DNA from: Candidatus Aminicenantota bacterium
Lineage (GTDB): Bacteria; Acidobacteriota; Aminicenantia; UBA2199
Direction of reading: 5' to 3'
Assembly: GCA_030612495.1 (NCBI GenBank)
Contig: JAUWNT010000002.1
Span: 1 to 36,556 of the forward strand
Length of the DNA: 36,556 bases
Shown piece after piece: positions 25,352 through 33,952 of this stretch. How positions within the stretch are numbered: position 1 is the stretch's first letter; each line of letters begins with the position of its first letter. The notes beneath the pieces are model-generated. The model was not told the DNA's origin, did no database searches, and saw only the letters and a list, made by a program, of their open reading frames with translations. Both the position numbers and the translations under genes were made by a program.

Positions 25352-26429
25352 TATGTGTAAAAAAGCAGAAGATTTAAAGTTTATGAAAATTGCCATTAAA
25401 CTTGGTCAGAAAGGCGAGGGGTTCACAGAGCCTAACCCTCTGGTTGGTGCTGTGGTTGTTAAGAATGGAAAGATTATTTCGTATGGATTTCATAAAAGTT
25501 TTGGGCAGAAGCATGCTGAGAGAATGGCTCTTAGTCATATTACAGAAAAAAACACAACATTATATGTTCCTCTTGAACCCTGTTCACATTATGGTAAAAC
25601 TCCTCCATGTACTGATTTAATTATAAAAAAGAGTGTAAAACGGGTGGTTATTTCTATTAAAGACCCGAATCCTGTTGTTGGGGGTAAGGGAATAGAAAAA
25701 CTAAAGAAAAATAGTATTGAAGTAGATTTAGGATGTCTTAAATATCTTTATTCAGAAGTAAACAGACATTATTTGGAATATATGAAAGAAAAAAAACCTT
25801 ATGTTACAATAAAAGCAGGAGTTTCAATCGATTCTAAATTGACAGATAAATATAAAAACTCTAAATGGATAACAGGTAAGGAATTGAGAGAGTATTCACA
25901 CAGTTTAAGGGGTGAATTTTCAGCTATTCTTGTTGGAGTCAAAACAATAATTGAGGATAATCCCCTACTAAATATTAGAGAAAAGGCGTGGTTAGGTAAG
26001 AGACTTTATAGAATTGTTCTTGATTCAAATAATATTATGCCCCAGGATTTAAAGATTTTCAAGCATCAGGAGAATTTTCCCTTGATTATTTTTAGTTCAA
26101 AAAATGCGGATAATAAGAATAAAAAGGTTAAAGATCATTTTTTTGTAAAACCAAATAAGGATGGACTGGATGTGAGAGAAGTTCTGCACATATTATATAA
26201 AAAAGGAATTGCTTCTGTTATGGTTGAAGGTGGCGGAAATGTGATTAATTCTTTTTTGAAAGAGAGATTGTATAATGAAATTATCTTATTTTGTGCTGAT
26301 AAATTAATTGGGGCAAAAGAATCAGTGGAATTATTTTCTTCAGGTATGAGTATATTAAATCCAATTATTTTTAGAAAGAGGGAAATTTTGGAATTTAATT
26401 CCGGATATATTTTAAGGGGTTTTAAATAA
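25344..26429 (+). CDS. ribD: Bifunctional riboflavin deaminase/reductase RibD
   Basis: RibD deaminates the pyrimidine made from GTP and reduces its ribose side chain. The N-terminal deaminase domain has KHAERM (His/Glu of the zinc site, residues 57-59) and PCSHYGKTPPC (Cys80, Cys89). The C-terminal NADPH reductase domain runs from about residue 150 (VTIKAGVSIDSKLTD, GEFSAILVGVKTIIEDNPLLNIR, VMVEGGGNVINSFL). At 361 residues it is full length. The ATG overlaps the end of ftsY by 8 bases, with GAGG 9 bases upstream; a second ATG at 25353 is possible. Confidence 0.95.
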   Translation: MVDMCKKAEDLKFMKIAIKLGQKGEGFTEPNPLVGAVVVKNGKIISYGFHKSFGQKHAERMALSHITEKNTTLYVPLEPCSHYGKTPPCTDLIIKKSVKRVVISIKDPNPVVGGKGIEKLKKNSIEVDLGCLKYLYSEVNRHYLEYMKEKKPYVTIKAGVSIDSKLTDKYKNSKWITGKELREYSHSLRGEFSAILVGVKTIIEDNPLLNIREKAWLGKRLYRIVLDSNNIMPQDLKIFKHQENFPLIIFSSKNADNKNKKVKDHFFVKPNKDGLDVREVLHILYKKGIASVMVEGGGNVINSFLKERLYNEIILFCADKLIGAKESVELFSSGMSILNPIIFRKREILEFNSGYILRGFK

Positions 26430-27007
26430 TGTTTACTGGAATAATTTTAAAAATGGGAAAATTGGTTTCTTTAGAGAAAAAGAATAAGATTGAAATGACT
26501 ATTGATGTTGATCTTTCTGAAGGTATGAAAATAGGGGATTCTATAGCTGTAAATGGAACATGTTTAACTCTTATAAAAGCAATCTCTAATAGGTATAAAT
26601 TTAACTTAAGTAAAGAAACATTAGGGCTTTCGAATTTTAATGATCTAAGACCAGGAAGTTTTGTAAATATTGAGCTTCCTCTTACTTTAAATGATTTTTT
26701 GAGTGGACATCTTGTAAGCGGCCATCTTGATGGAACTGTGAGGGTTAAATCAATTAATAGGAGTGTTGAAAGTTCAAAAATATGTTTTACTTATCAGGAT
26801 AATAGCTGGAAGAAATTTCTTGTTTATAAAGGTTCTGTTACATTAAATGGTATTAGTTTAACAATAGTAGATGTAAAAGGCTCTTTTTTTTCTGTTAATG
26901 TTATTCCCCATACTTTTGATACAACAAATTTTAAATATTTGAAAATTGGAGAGAGAGTAAACATTGAATTTGATTTAATAGTAAAATACCTTTATAATTT
27001 AATCTAA
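26429..27007 (+). CDS. ribE: Riboflavin synthase, alpha chain
   Basis: Riboflavin synthase dismutates two lumazines to riboflavin. The 192-residue product contains the two repeated lumazine-binding halves. The N-terminal MFTGII and VNGTCLTL belong to half one, and GHLVSGHLDGTVRV and LNGISLTIVDV to half two. The C-terminal IPHTFDTTNFKYLKIGERVNIEFDLIVKY is typical. The ATG overlaps the ribD stop (TAATG). Lumazine synthase (ribH), the preceding enzyme, is not in the window. Confidence 0.95.
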   Translation: MFTGIILKMGKLVSLEKKNKIEMTIDVDLSEGMKIGDSIAVNGTCLTLIKAISNRYKFNLSKETLGLSNFNDLRPGSFVNIELPLTLNDFLSGHLVSGHLDGTVRVKSINRSVESSKICFTYQDNSWKKFLVYKGSVTLNGISLTIVDVKGSFFSVNVIPHTFDTTNFKYLKIGERVNIEFDLIVKYLYNLI

Positions 27008-27023
27008 AATAAGAAGAAAAAAT

Positions 27024-28238
27024 ATGAAAAAAAAGTACTTAGTTTCTGTTCCAGAAGTTGTTAAATATCTTAAAAAAGGTCGAATGATTATTATTGTAGA
27101 TGATGAGGATAGAGAGAATGAGGGAGATCTAATGATAGCTTCTGAAAAGGTATCTCCTGAAGTAATTAATTTTATGGCAACTAATGCAAGGGGTTTAATA
27201 TGTGTCTCTTTGACAGAGGAAAGAGTTAATGAATTAGAGCTTCCTTTAATGGTTGATAAAAACACTTCAGCTTTTGAAACTCCTTTTACAGTTTCTGTTG
27301 ATGCAATAAAAAATACAACTACTGGAATATCTGCGTATGATAGGGCTGAAACAGTAAAATGTTTGATTAATCCTGATTCAAAACCTGATGATTTTGGAAG
27401 ACCTGGCCATATTTTCCCTTTAAGAGCAAAAAAGGGAGGGGCTCTTGTAAGAACAGGTCAGACTGAGGCTTCTCTTGATCTTGCGAAAATTGCTGGGTTA
27501 TATCCTTCTGGTGTTATTTGTGAAATAATGAAAGATGATGGAACAATGGCAAGAATGCCTGATTTAATTGAATTTTCGAGGGCATTTGATATACCAATAA
27601 TCACTGTTGAAGATGTTATAAAGTATAGAATTCAGAAAGAGACCCTTGTAGAAGAAATTGCCGAGGCAAATCTTCCTACTAAATGGGGTAATTTTAAGAT
27701 TAAAGGATTTGTTGATGCTATTAATAAAGAAACCCATGTTGCATTGATTCAGGGAGATTTGACAAGTGATGAACCTGTTCTTGTTAGAGTTCATTCGCAA
27801 TGTTTAACAGGAGACACATTCGGGTCATTGAAGTGTGATTGTGGGTCACAGCTTCATAAAGCAATGGAATTAATAACACAAGAGGGAAGAGGTGTTCTTT
27901 TATATTTATTAAATCAGGAAGGAAGAGGTATTGGCTTAATTGAAAAAATTAAAGCTTATAAGTTGCAGGAAAATGGAATGGACACTGTTGAGGCAAATTT
28001 AGAGCTTGGTTTTAAACCTGATCAGAGAGATTATGGAATAGGAGCTCAGATTTTAAGAAGTCTTGGCTTAAAAAAACTTAGGGTGATTACAAATAATCCT
28101 GCAAAATATATTGCTCTTTCTGGATATGGTCTTGAGATTGTAGATAGAGTTCCTCTTGAGATTGAACCAAATAAGGAAAACATAAGGTATTTGAGAACAA
28201 AGAAAGAGAGAATGGGGCATTTATTAAAAAAATTGTGA
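27024..28238 (+). CDS. ribBA: Bifunctional DHBP synthase / GTP cyclohydrolase II RibBA
   Basis: The 404-residue enzyme provides both inputs of riboflavin synthesis. Residues 1-205 are 3,4-dihydroxy-2-butanone-4-phosphate synthase (DDEDRENEGDL, GRPGHIFPLRA, then VRTGQTEASLDLAKIAGL). Residues 210-404 are GTP cyclohydrolase II with the zinc Cys at 260, 271 and 273 (C-x10-C-x-C), LNQEGRGIGL, and the catalytic stretch DQRDYGIGAQIL. The usual GHTEA of the first domain reads GQTEA here. It lies 16 bases after ribE. No FMN riboswitch was found before any rib gene in this operon. Confidence 0.95.
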   Translation: MKKKYLVSVPEVVKYLKKGRMIIIVDDEDRENEGDLMIASEKVSPEVINFMATNARGLICVSLTEERVNELELPLMVDKNTSAFETPFTVSVDAIKNTTTGISAYDRAETVKCLINPDSKPDDFGRPGHIFPLRAKKGGALVRTGQTEASLDLAKIAGLYPSGVICEIMKDDGTMARMPDLIEFSRAFDIPIITVEDVIKYRIQKETLVEEIAEANLPTKWGNFKIKGFVDAINKETHVALIQGDLTSDEPVLVRVHSQCLTGDTFGSLKCDCGSQLHKAMELITQEGRGVLLYLLNQEGRGIGLIEKIKAYKLQENGMDTVEANLELGFKPDQRDYGIGAQILRSLGLKKLRVITNNPAKYIALSGYGLEIVDRVPLEIEPNKENIRYLRTKKERMGHLLKKL

Positions 28239-28990
28239 TGCAGGATACTATTAGAGATTTTTTAGATTTAGCTACTTTTGATCAAATAAAATTTCTTAAA
28301 AGCAGGAGATTTACTGGATTAGCAAAAAAGGAGAAGATTGAATTTTTAAAATCGATTTTGAAATTGGATCTTTCTTCAAAAACAATTGCAACATCTTTAA
28401 GAACATTAAGAGAGTTAAAATACAGGGATAAATTCTATTTTAGAAAATTTTTATATCATTCTGACAGTTTTGTTTCTAATGCTGCAAAAAAAGCAGTTAG
28501 CGAGTCAGTTCAAAAAAGAGATAGTGGTGCTATAAAAATGATTGAAATGCTCAGAAAGGAAAAGAGTGAAGAAAGAGTGCTTCATTTAAGAACTCTCATT
28601 GAAAACACAAGGATAATGAATTTGAAAAAACTAATTGCTCTTCTGGATATTTATGATATTAAAATGAGAGAAATTATTGTAAATCACATTTCATCAAAAG
28701 GTAATGTGAAAGAATTAAAATTAGTAGAAGCAATAAAGGGTGGAGCTGTGTGGTTTAAAAGAGCAGCTTTAATTGAGATTTTAGGTAATAGAAAAAGTGA
28801 GCTTTTATATGATCTGGGGGAGTTTATTTTAAATGATAAAAATGTTGAGGTTAAATTGAATTTCATAAAAGCTCTTTCAAAATTGGATGGGGATAAGACT
28901 AAGATTTATTTAGAAAAGTTAAAGAATGATCCGAATATTTGGGTTAGCAAAAGAGCAAAACAAGCTTTAGAGAAAGGGGTCAGGTCTTGA
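28238..28990 (+). CDS. HEAT-repeat-like protein of unknown function
   Basis: The product is about 250 residues, all-helical and Lys-rich. Repeating units such as FLYHSDSFVSNAAKKAVSES, VWFKRAALIEILGNRKSE, DKNVEVKLNFIKALSKLDGD and DPNIWVSKRAKQALE have the HEAT/Armadillo helix-turn-helix pattern. It probably acts as a protein-binding scaffold; there is no catalytic motif. The ATG at 28238 overlaps the ribBA stop (TGATG); a GTG at 28235 is the alternative. The last codons and the TGA stop lie inside the hairpin repeat starting at 28976, so its original C terminus has been replaced by GVRS. It is cotranscribed with the MEMO/AMMECR1 gene. Confidence 0.75.
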   Translation: MQDTIRDFLDLATFDQIKFLKSRRFTGLAKKEKIEFLKSILKLDLSSKTIATSLRTLRELKYRDKFYFRKFLYHSDSFVSNAAKKAVSESVQKRDSGAIKMIEMLRKEKSEERVLHLRTLIENTRIMNLKKLIALLDIYDIKMREIIVNHISSKGNVKELKLVEAIKGGAVWFKRAALIEILGNRKSELLYDLGEFILNDKNVEVKLNFIKALSKLDGDKTKIYLEKLKNDPNIWVSKRAKQALEKGVRS

Positions 28991-29055
28991 CATTAGACAT
29001 TCGAGAAAATGTCAAAAAGGAATCCTTGGAATGTCTAATGTCAAGACCTGACCCC
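28976..29055. repeat. REP-type hairpin, copy A (GGGGTCAGGTCTTG family)
   Basis: A perfect 27-base stem (28976-29002 and 29029-29055) with a 26-base loop. The first 14 bases, GGGGTCAGGTCTTG, are shared with the copies at 35307 and 36337, while the inner stem differs. The left arm carries the stop codon of the HEAT gene. The right arm carries the preferred ATG (29038) of the next gene. It may also act as an attenuator in the operon. Confidence 0.9.
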
Positions 29056-30576
29056 ATTGCATTTAAAAAAATCATATTATTTGTTTTATTTTTTTCTATT
29101 TTATTTTTTAATACATTTAGTCAAACTACAAGGAAATATTTAAAAACTGGAAATTGGTACCCTCATTCTAAATTTGATTTAAATTTAATGATTGAAAATT
29201 TTTTAGGAGAAACGAAATTAAAAGATTTTCCAGGGAGAATAAGGGGTATTATTGCTCCTCATGCAGGTTTTGCCTATTCAGGTAAATGTGCTTCAAAAGC
29301 ATATAAACAACTTGAAAATTTATCGAATATCCATAGAGTGATAATTTTAGGCATCTCTCACAGAGCCTATTTCTATGGGGCTTGTGTCTCTGATTTTTTA
29401 TATAATGCAACACCTCTTGGAAAAATTCCTGTTGATAGAGAGATAACAAAAAGATTGTCAAAGGAAAAATTTTTCAGAATTGATAGTAACATAATGCAGT
29501 ATGAACATTCTATTGAAAATCAGCTCCCTTTTTTACAAAAAGTTTTTAAAGAAAAAAAATTTAAAATCGTACCCATTCTTTTTGGGAAATTAAATATAGA
29601 AGATTTTAAATTAATATCAGATATAATCCGAAAGTATGTTGATAAAAAAACCATTGTTATTGCAAGTAGTGATTTTACACATTATGGTCAGGCATTTGAT
29701 TATATTCCATTTAAAAAGAATATTAAACAGAGATTAACAAAACTTGATATGGGAATTATAAATAGAATTCTGGATATGGATTTTAATGGTTATTTTAAAT
29801 ATAAACAAAGAACAGGTATTACTATGTGTGGATTTGTTCCTGTTGGTATTATGATGAAGATTTTTTCAGGGAAAAAGATAGAGAGTAAGTTGATGAGTTA
29901 TTACAAGTCAGGTGATGCTGAGAATAACTATAATCTAAGCGTGAGTTATGCCTCAATAATTTTTTTTGAAAAAAAGAGTGGATTAAAGGTCAATAAAGAA
30001 TCGTTTTTAAGTCTAAGTCTAAAGGAAAAGCAGGTATTGATATCAATAGCTCGTAAAACTCTTGAAATGTACTATAAAAAAAAGGATTATTTAACTAATA
30101 TTGACAAAAGATACAAATTAACAGGAAATCTACGAAAAAAAGCAGGAGTATTTGTAACTTTAAGAGAAAAAGGGGAATTAAGAGGATGTATTGGTTCTAT
30201 TATTGGAATAAAGCCTCTTTATCAAGGTGTAATGGAGAATGTTATAAATGCAGCATATAGAGACCCTCGTTTTGTTCCTGTAAAAAAGAAGGAACTGGAT
30301 ATTATTGACATTGAAATCTCTGTGATGACTCCTTTAAAGAGGCTCAGAGGTTATAGAAAAATTCGTCTTGGAATTGATGGAGTTATAATAAAAAAAGGAT
30401 ATAATCAAGCTGTTTATTTACCTCAGGTTGCAAAAGAAACAGGCTGGGATATTGATGAATTTTTAAGTCACCTTTGTAGAAAAGCTGGTCTTCGAAATAA
30501 TGAATATAAGTCAAAGGATGTTGAGTTTTATATTTTTCAGGCAATTGTTTTTAACGAAGCTGTAAATAAAAAATGA
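29038..30576 (+). CDS. AmmeMemoRadiSam proteins B and A fused (MEMO + AMMECR1), with N-terminal export signal
   Basis: The start is uncertain: ATG 29038 gives an N terminus MSRPDPIAFKKIILFVLFF with a Sec-type signal ending near TFSQ, whereas TTG 28987 adds 17 residues encoded entirely by the hairpin repeat. From the ATG, the MEMO domain spans about 40-310, with APHAGFAYSGK (His75), GISHRAYF, YEHSIENQLPF, SSDFTHYG and MCGFVPV, so the metal-site His/His/Cys are kept. The AMMECR1 domain follows (340-510) with TLREKGELRGCIGS, AAYRDPRFVPV and QVAKETGWDIDEFLSHLCRKAGL. The combination is the known but functionally unsolved AmmeMemoRadiSam system. The export signal makes this copy periplasmic or membrane-anchored. 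Its stop overlaps the AmrS gene as ATGA. Confidence 0.9.
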   Translation: MSRPDPIAFKKIILFVLFFSILFFNTFSQTTRKYLKTGNWYPHSKFDLNLMIENFLGETKLKDFPGRIRGIIAPHAGFAYSGKCASKAYKQLENLSNIHRVIILGISHRAYFYGACVSDFLYNATPLGKIPVDREITKRLSKEKFFRIDSNIMQYEHSIENQLPFLQKVFKEKKFKIVPILFGKLNIEDFKLISDIIRKYVDKKTIVIASSDFTHYGQAFDYIPFKKNIKQRLTKLDMGIINRILDMDFNGYFKYKQRTGITMCGFVPVGIMMKIFSGKKIESKLMSYYKSGDAENNYNLSVSYASIIFFEKKSGLKVNKESFLSLSLKEKQVLISIARKTLEMYYKKKDYLTNIDKRYKLTGNLRKKAGVFVTLREKGELRGCIGSIIGIKPLYQGVMENVINAAYRDPRFVPVKKKELDIIDIEISVMTPLKRLRGYRKIRLGIDGVIIKKGYNQAVYLPQVAKETGWDIDEFLSHLCRKAGLRNNEYKSKDVEFYIFQAIVFNEAVNKK

Positions 30577-31688
30577 AAATAAATAGAAGGGAATTTATAA
30601 AAAAAGCAGCTGCTTCAGCAGCTATCTGTACACCCATTATGTTAATCGATCCATATATACTTTATCCAAGATCAAGTTCGAAACATATGAAAGAAGCAAA
30701 ATATTACGAAAAAAATGGTGATAAAGAGATAACATGCCTTTTATGTCCTCATGAATGTATTGTTGAAAATCATAAGAGAGGGATTTGCGGGGTGAGGGAG
30801 AACAAAGATGGAACTTATTACACGCTTGTTTATGCAAATCCTTGTGCAGCTCATATAGATCCAATAGAAAAAAAACCAATGTTTCACTATTATCCATCAA
30901 CTCAATCTTTTTCAATTGCAACTGCAGGCTGTAATTTTACATGCAGCTTCTGTCAGAATTGGGAAATGTCACAGAAAAGACCTGAAAAAATTAAGTCCAT
31001 CACGCTTTTACCATCAGGAGTAGTAAAATCAGCTAAAAGATATGATTGCAAAACAATAGCTCATACTTATACTGAACCTGTTATATTTTTTGAATATATG
31101 CTTGATTGTGCTATTGAAGGAAAAAAACATGGTGTGCCTAATGTTATGATCTCAAATGGATATATTCAGGAAAAGCCAATGAGGGAGCTTTGCAAATATC
31201 TGGGAGCAGTTAAGATTGATCTAAAAGCATTTTATGATAAATTCTATAAGGAAGTTTGCGGAGGGAGACTTAAACCAGTTATGGATACTTTACTTGTATT
31301 AAAAGATGAAGGAATCTGGTTTGAAATTGTAGTTCTTATTATTCCAACACTTAATGATAGTGCAAAGGAGATTGACAAAATGACAAAGTGGATCGTTAAG
31401 GAGTTAGGTGTTAATGTACCCCTTCATTTTTCTCGTTTTTATCCTACTTATAAGATGAAGAATATCCCTCCAACGCCCCCAAGTACTCTAAAAAAAGCAA
31501 GAAAGATTGCAATGGGAAATGGTATAAAGTTTGCTTATATAGGTAATATTATCTCTGATGCAGAGAATACATATTGTCCAGAATGCGGAAAATTATTAAT
31601 AGAAAGAATGAGATTAACAGCAAATATTGTTGGAATGAAAAAAAATAGATGTAAATACTGCGGAGAGATTATTCCAGGGGTTTTTTAA
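30573..31688 (+). CDS. amrS: AmmeMemoRadiSam system radical SAM enzyme with Tat-like signal
   Basis: The 371-residue radical SAM protein has the cluster motif GCNFTCSFCQNW (Cys120, 124, 127). An N-terminal Cys-rich region precedes it (CLLCPHECIVE, GICGVREN, NPCAAHIDPIEKKP), as in PflA-like AmrS enzymes. A C-terminal zinc-ribbon-like domain has CPECG and CKYCGE. The N terminus is NRREFIKKAAASAAICTPIML, a plausible twin-arginine signal with Arg5-Arg6, and family members without it begin near the Cys-rich part. A radical SAM enzyme outside the cytoplasm would be unusual because of its need for SAM and reductant; the signal may instead act as an anchor. It is coupled to the MEMO/AMMECR1 gene by a 4-base overlap, and its 3' end overlaps convergent mltA by 20 bases. 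Confidence 0.9.
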   Translation: MKINRREFIKKAAASAAICTPIMLIDPYILYPRSSSKHMKEAKYYEKNGDKEITCLLCPHECIVENHKRGICGVRENKDGTYYTLVYANPCAAHIDPIEKKPMFHYYPSTQSFSIATAGCNFTCSFCQNWEMSQKRPEKIKSITLLPSGVVKSAKRYDCKTIAHTYTEPVIFFEYMLDCAIEGKKHGVPNVMISNGYIQEKPMRELCKYLGAVKIDLKAFYDKFYKEVCGGRLKPVMDTLLVLKDEGIWFEIVVLIIPTLNDSAKEIDKMTKWIVKELGVNVPLHFSRFYPTYKMKNIPPTPPSTLKKARKIAMGNGIKFAYIGNIISDAENTYCPECGKLLIERMRLTANIVGMKKNRCKYCGEIIPGVF

Positions 31689-32889
31689 TTAAAAAATATA
31701 AATTACCATTTTGATTAATATGACCTGCAATTAATTCGCTTTTTTTGCCATTTCCAGTAAATAGATCAACTCTTTTGGGTGTTCGGATCACTCCTCCTGA
31801 ATCCTGGTTTAGAACAAAGCTCTGAAATAATTTCCATTCTTTTACTTTGTCATTCTCATCAAATATAGGTAATCTGGTTTCAATATAACAAATAGTTCCT
31901 TTTGGAAACAGGTATCTATCAGTTGCAATGCTGCGAAATGGTGTTAGAGGAACTCCTATACTTCCTATTGGTCCTTCATCTACTTTTCTAAAAAAAATAT
32001 AACTTGGATTATAATTAAAAATTTCTTCCATTTGTTCAGGATGCTTTTCAATATAATTTCTGATGCTTTGCATTGAAACATTCTCTTTAGATAAGATACC
32101 TTTATCTATAAGTAGGCGCCCTATAGCTTGATAAGTATGACCATTAGTCTCAGCATAGTTTACTCTCAATGTTTCTCCTGTATCTAAATGAATAATGCCT
32201 GAGCCTTGAATTTGAAGAAAAAAAAGCTCAATCGCATTATCAACCCATACTATTTCCAGGTTCTTTTCAGCCAATTTTTTTTCAGAATCAATTTCTTTAC
32301 GAGTATAATAGGGTAAAATCAGATTGTCCTCAGAGAGTCTTCCCCTTAATATTTCAGGAAGTCCGTTATATTTATGATAAAATGGGAATTTGGAAAGATC
32401 AATGCGATATAAATCTTCAGGTTTTCTGTATAAGGGATATTTATAAATATCAGATTGGATAATAGAGCCTTTCAAATTTGCTTCGTAATAACCGGTATAT
32501 AATACTTTTTTTGCAGAACTTTTATAAAAAGTATAATTTTTTCTAATATATGTGAAGAATTTTTTTGTTAAACCAAGTTCTTTTAATTTTTTTTTAAAGT
32601 CTATTAGGCTGGTTTTTATATTTTTTGATGTAAATTTTTCTTTTCCAAAACTTATCAAAGTTTTAGGATCGATTTTATTCAGATATTCTAAACTAAAATC
32701 AATGGACCTAATAAGAGTATCTATCTCTGATCTATCATCTATATCTGGTGCGCTTACAATATGTAAACTGTTTTCACAAGTCCAGATAACAGGTTTCCTT
32801 TCATGAAGGAAGATAAAAAAAAGAGCACAAATCAAGATAATTAACAAAGGAATTGTTATATAAATATAAATACGTTTGATTTTTATCAT
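31669..32889 (-). CDS. mltA: Membrane-bound lytic murein transglycosylase A (MltA)
   Basis: MltA cleaves peptidoglycan to 1,6-anhydro-muropeptides at the outer membrane side. The 406-residue product has an N-terminal membrane segment (IPLLIILICALFFIFL) without a convincing lipobox. The MltA insert domain follows (VLYTGYYEANLKGS, FLQIQGSGIIHLDTGETLRVNYAETNGHTYQAIGRLLIDKG). The C-terminal 3D barrel has NQDSGGVIRTPKRVDLFTG near residues 360-380, with the catalytic Asp region, and AGHINQNGNLYFL. Its last bases overlap the convergent amrS 3' end by 20 bases. A Cys in the membrane segment could be a non-standard lipidation site, but this is weak. Confidence 0.93.
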   Translation of the reverse strand: MIKIKRIYIYITIPLLIILICALFFIFLHERKPVIWTCENSLHIVSAPDIDDRSEIDTLIRSIDFSLEYLNKIDPKTLISFGKEKFTSKNIKTSLIDFKKKLKELGLTKKFFTYIRKNYTFYKSSAKKVLYTGYYEANLKGSIIQSDIYKYPLYRKPEDLYRIDLSKFPFYHKYNGLPEILRGRLSEDNLILPYYTRKEIDSEKKLAEKNLEIVWVDNAIELFFLQIQGSGIIHLDTGETLRVNYAETNGHTYQAIGRLLIDKGILSKENVSMQSIRNYIEKHPEQMEEIFNYNPSYIFFRKVDEGPIGSIGVPLTPFRSIATDRYLFPKGTICYIETRLPIFDENDKVKEWKLFQSFVLNQDSGGVIRTPKRVDLFTGNGKKSELIAGHINQNGNLYFLIKKPLE

Positions 32890-33143
32890 TTTTTTATTTT
32901 ATTAATAATTCACATTTATGTCAAAATAATAAAAAAATAAGAATGAAATAGTTTTTTATTGAAAAAAGTATTGTAATTTTGTATAACTCAGTAATATAAG
33001 CATTTAATACATTATTTAAATGTAAAATAAAAATAGAAGGTGTGATATTAAAGGGAAATATGTATTAGTAAATTTTGTTCTTATTTATTGTTTTTCTGTT
33101 TTTTTGTCTGCGAGTCTGATTGATGGCTACGAATGGCATCTTT
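32890..33143. other. Intergenic stretch without recognised feature
   Basis: About 250 very AT-rich bases lie between the mltA start and the RAYT element. I see no convincing gene, terminator or RNA. It must hold the mltA promoter on the minus strand, but no clear -35/-10 pair stands out. Confidence 0.5.
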
Positions 33144-33173
33144 GGGGACGGTGCTTGAGTTTTTGAGTTTATT
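33144..33173 (+). repeat. Left terminal inverted repeat of the RAYT element
   Basis: 30 bases matching the reverse complement of 33953-33982 at all but about five positions; it includes the first base of the transposase stop codon. Confidence 0.8.
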
Positions 33174-33936
33174 CATTTATCTTTTAACATACGTTTTTTT
33201 GCATCTTTATAGGTTCTACCAAGAGAATGAAGTTTTATATCACTAAAAATTGCAAATTTGATTATTTCATTATACTTAAGTCCAGCTTTTTCCTTTAAGT
33301 AAACCAATAAATTCCCTCTTAGGCGTTTACCGTAATATGTTGTGGTATCAAGATTATCAGCTTCTATATTGTGTATTTTTTTAAATTCATAAAACACTTT
33401 TTCAACCGGATCAAAATCGAAATCATCTATCCGTTTTGATTCAAGGCTTCTTTTTGGGGATTTCCTTCTATTAAAATTTTCTATAGCTTTAATTGTAAAT
33501 TCCTTACCTCCTATAATTTTTCCCATTCTTGTTTGTATGGTTGGTAACTCTTTAATATTCAAACTACTTGTGAAATTAAAAAGGTTTAAAGAAGTACCAA
33601 ACATCTCCTCTACAAAACTTACATCAACTATTTCTGAAAGCTCTTTTGTAAAATATAGATTTGCACTAGACCATTTATAATTTAAAAAATTATTCACCAA
33701 CCCTGCTCGTACAGGATTATTCAACACATATCCAATAACCATCAATAAATATGAATCATCCTGAATCAACATCGATTTGTACCTATCCTGAAATACATAT
33801 CCCCTGCCTTTGTTCTTCTGCCTGTAATAACTTCCAAATTGGCCGTTAAGTTGCCTGAAAAAATACATTTACCCTCATGCCCTCTATTCATAGCATGATG
33901 ATAAGCTCCCTTATAAGTTATCCTTGCTCTTCTCAT
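33173..33936 (-). pseudogene. REP-associated tyrosine transposase, internal deletion removing the HUH motif
   Basis: Translation from ATG 33936 gives MRRARITYKGAYHHAMNRGH then EGKC, the usual RAYT/Y1 transposase N terminus. Soon afterwards this frame is lost and the rest continues in another frame from 33868: FFRQLNGQFGSYYRQKNKG, VFQDRYKSMLI, GYVLNNPVRAGLV, YKWSSA, and a C-terminal DNA-binding-like region (231 residues). In intact relatives about 70-80 residues holding the His-hydrophobic-His catalytic motif lie between these parts; here they are missing and the frames differ. The catalytic site is therefore gone, and the gene cannot encode an active transposase. A 231-residue product starting at 33868 could still be translated. 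Confidence 0.82.
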
Positions 33937-33952
33937 AAAACAACCATATCAT

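Noticed and set aside
24464..27024. FMN riboswitch expected before riboflavin genes
   Set aside because: The rib genes follow ftsY with overlaps, and the promoter gives a leaderless transcript; there is no room and no conserved RFN sequence.
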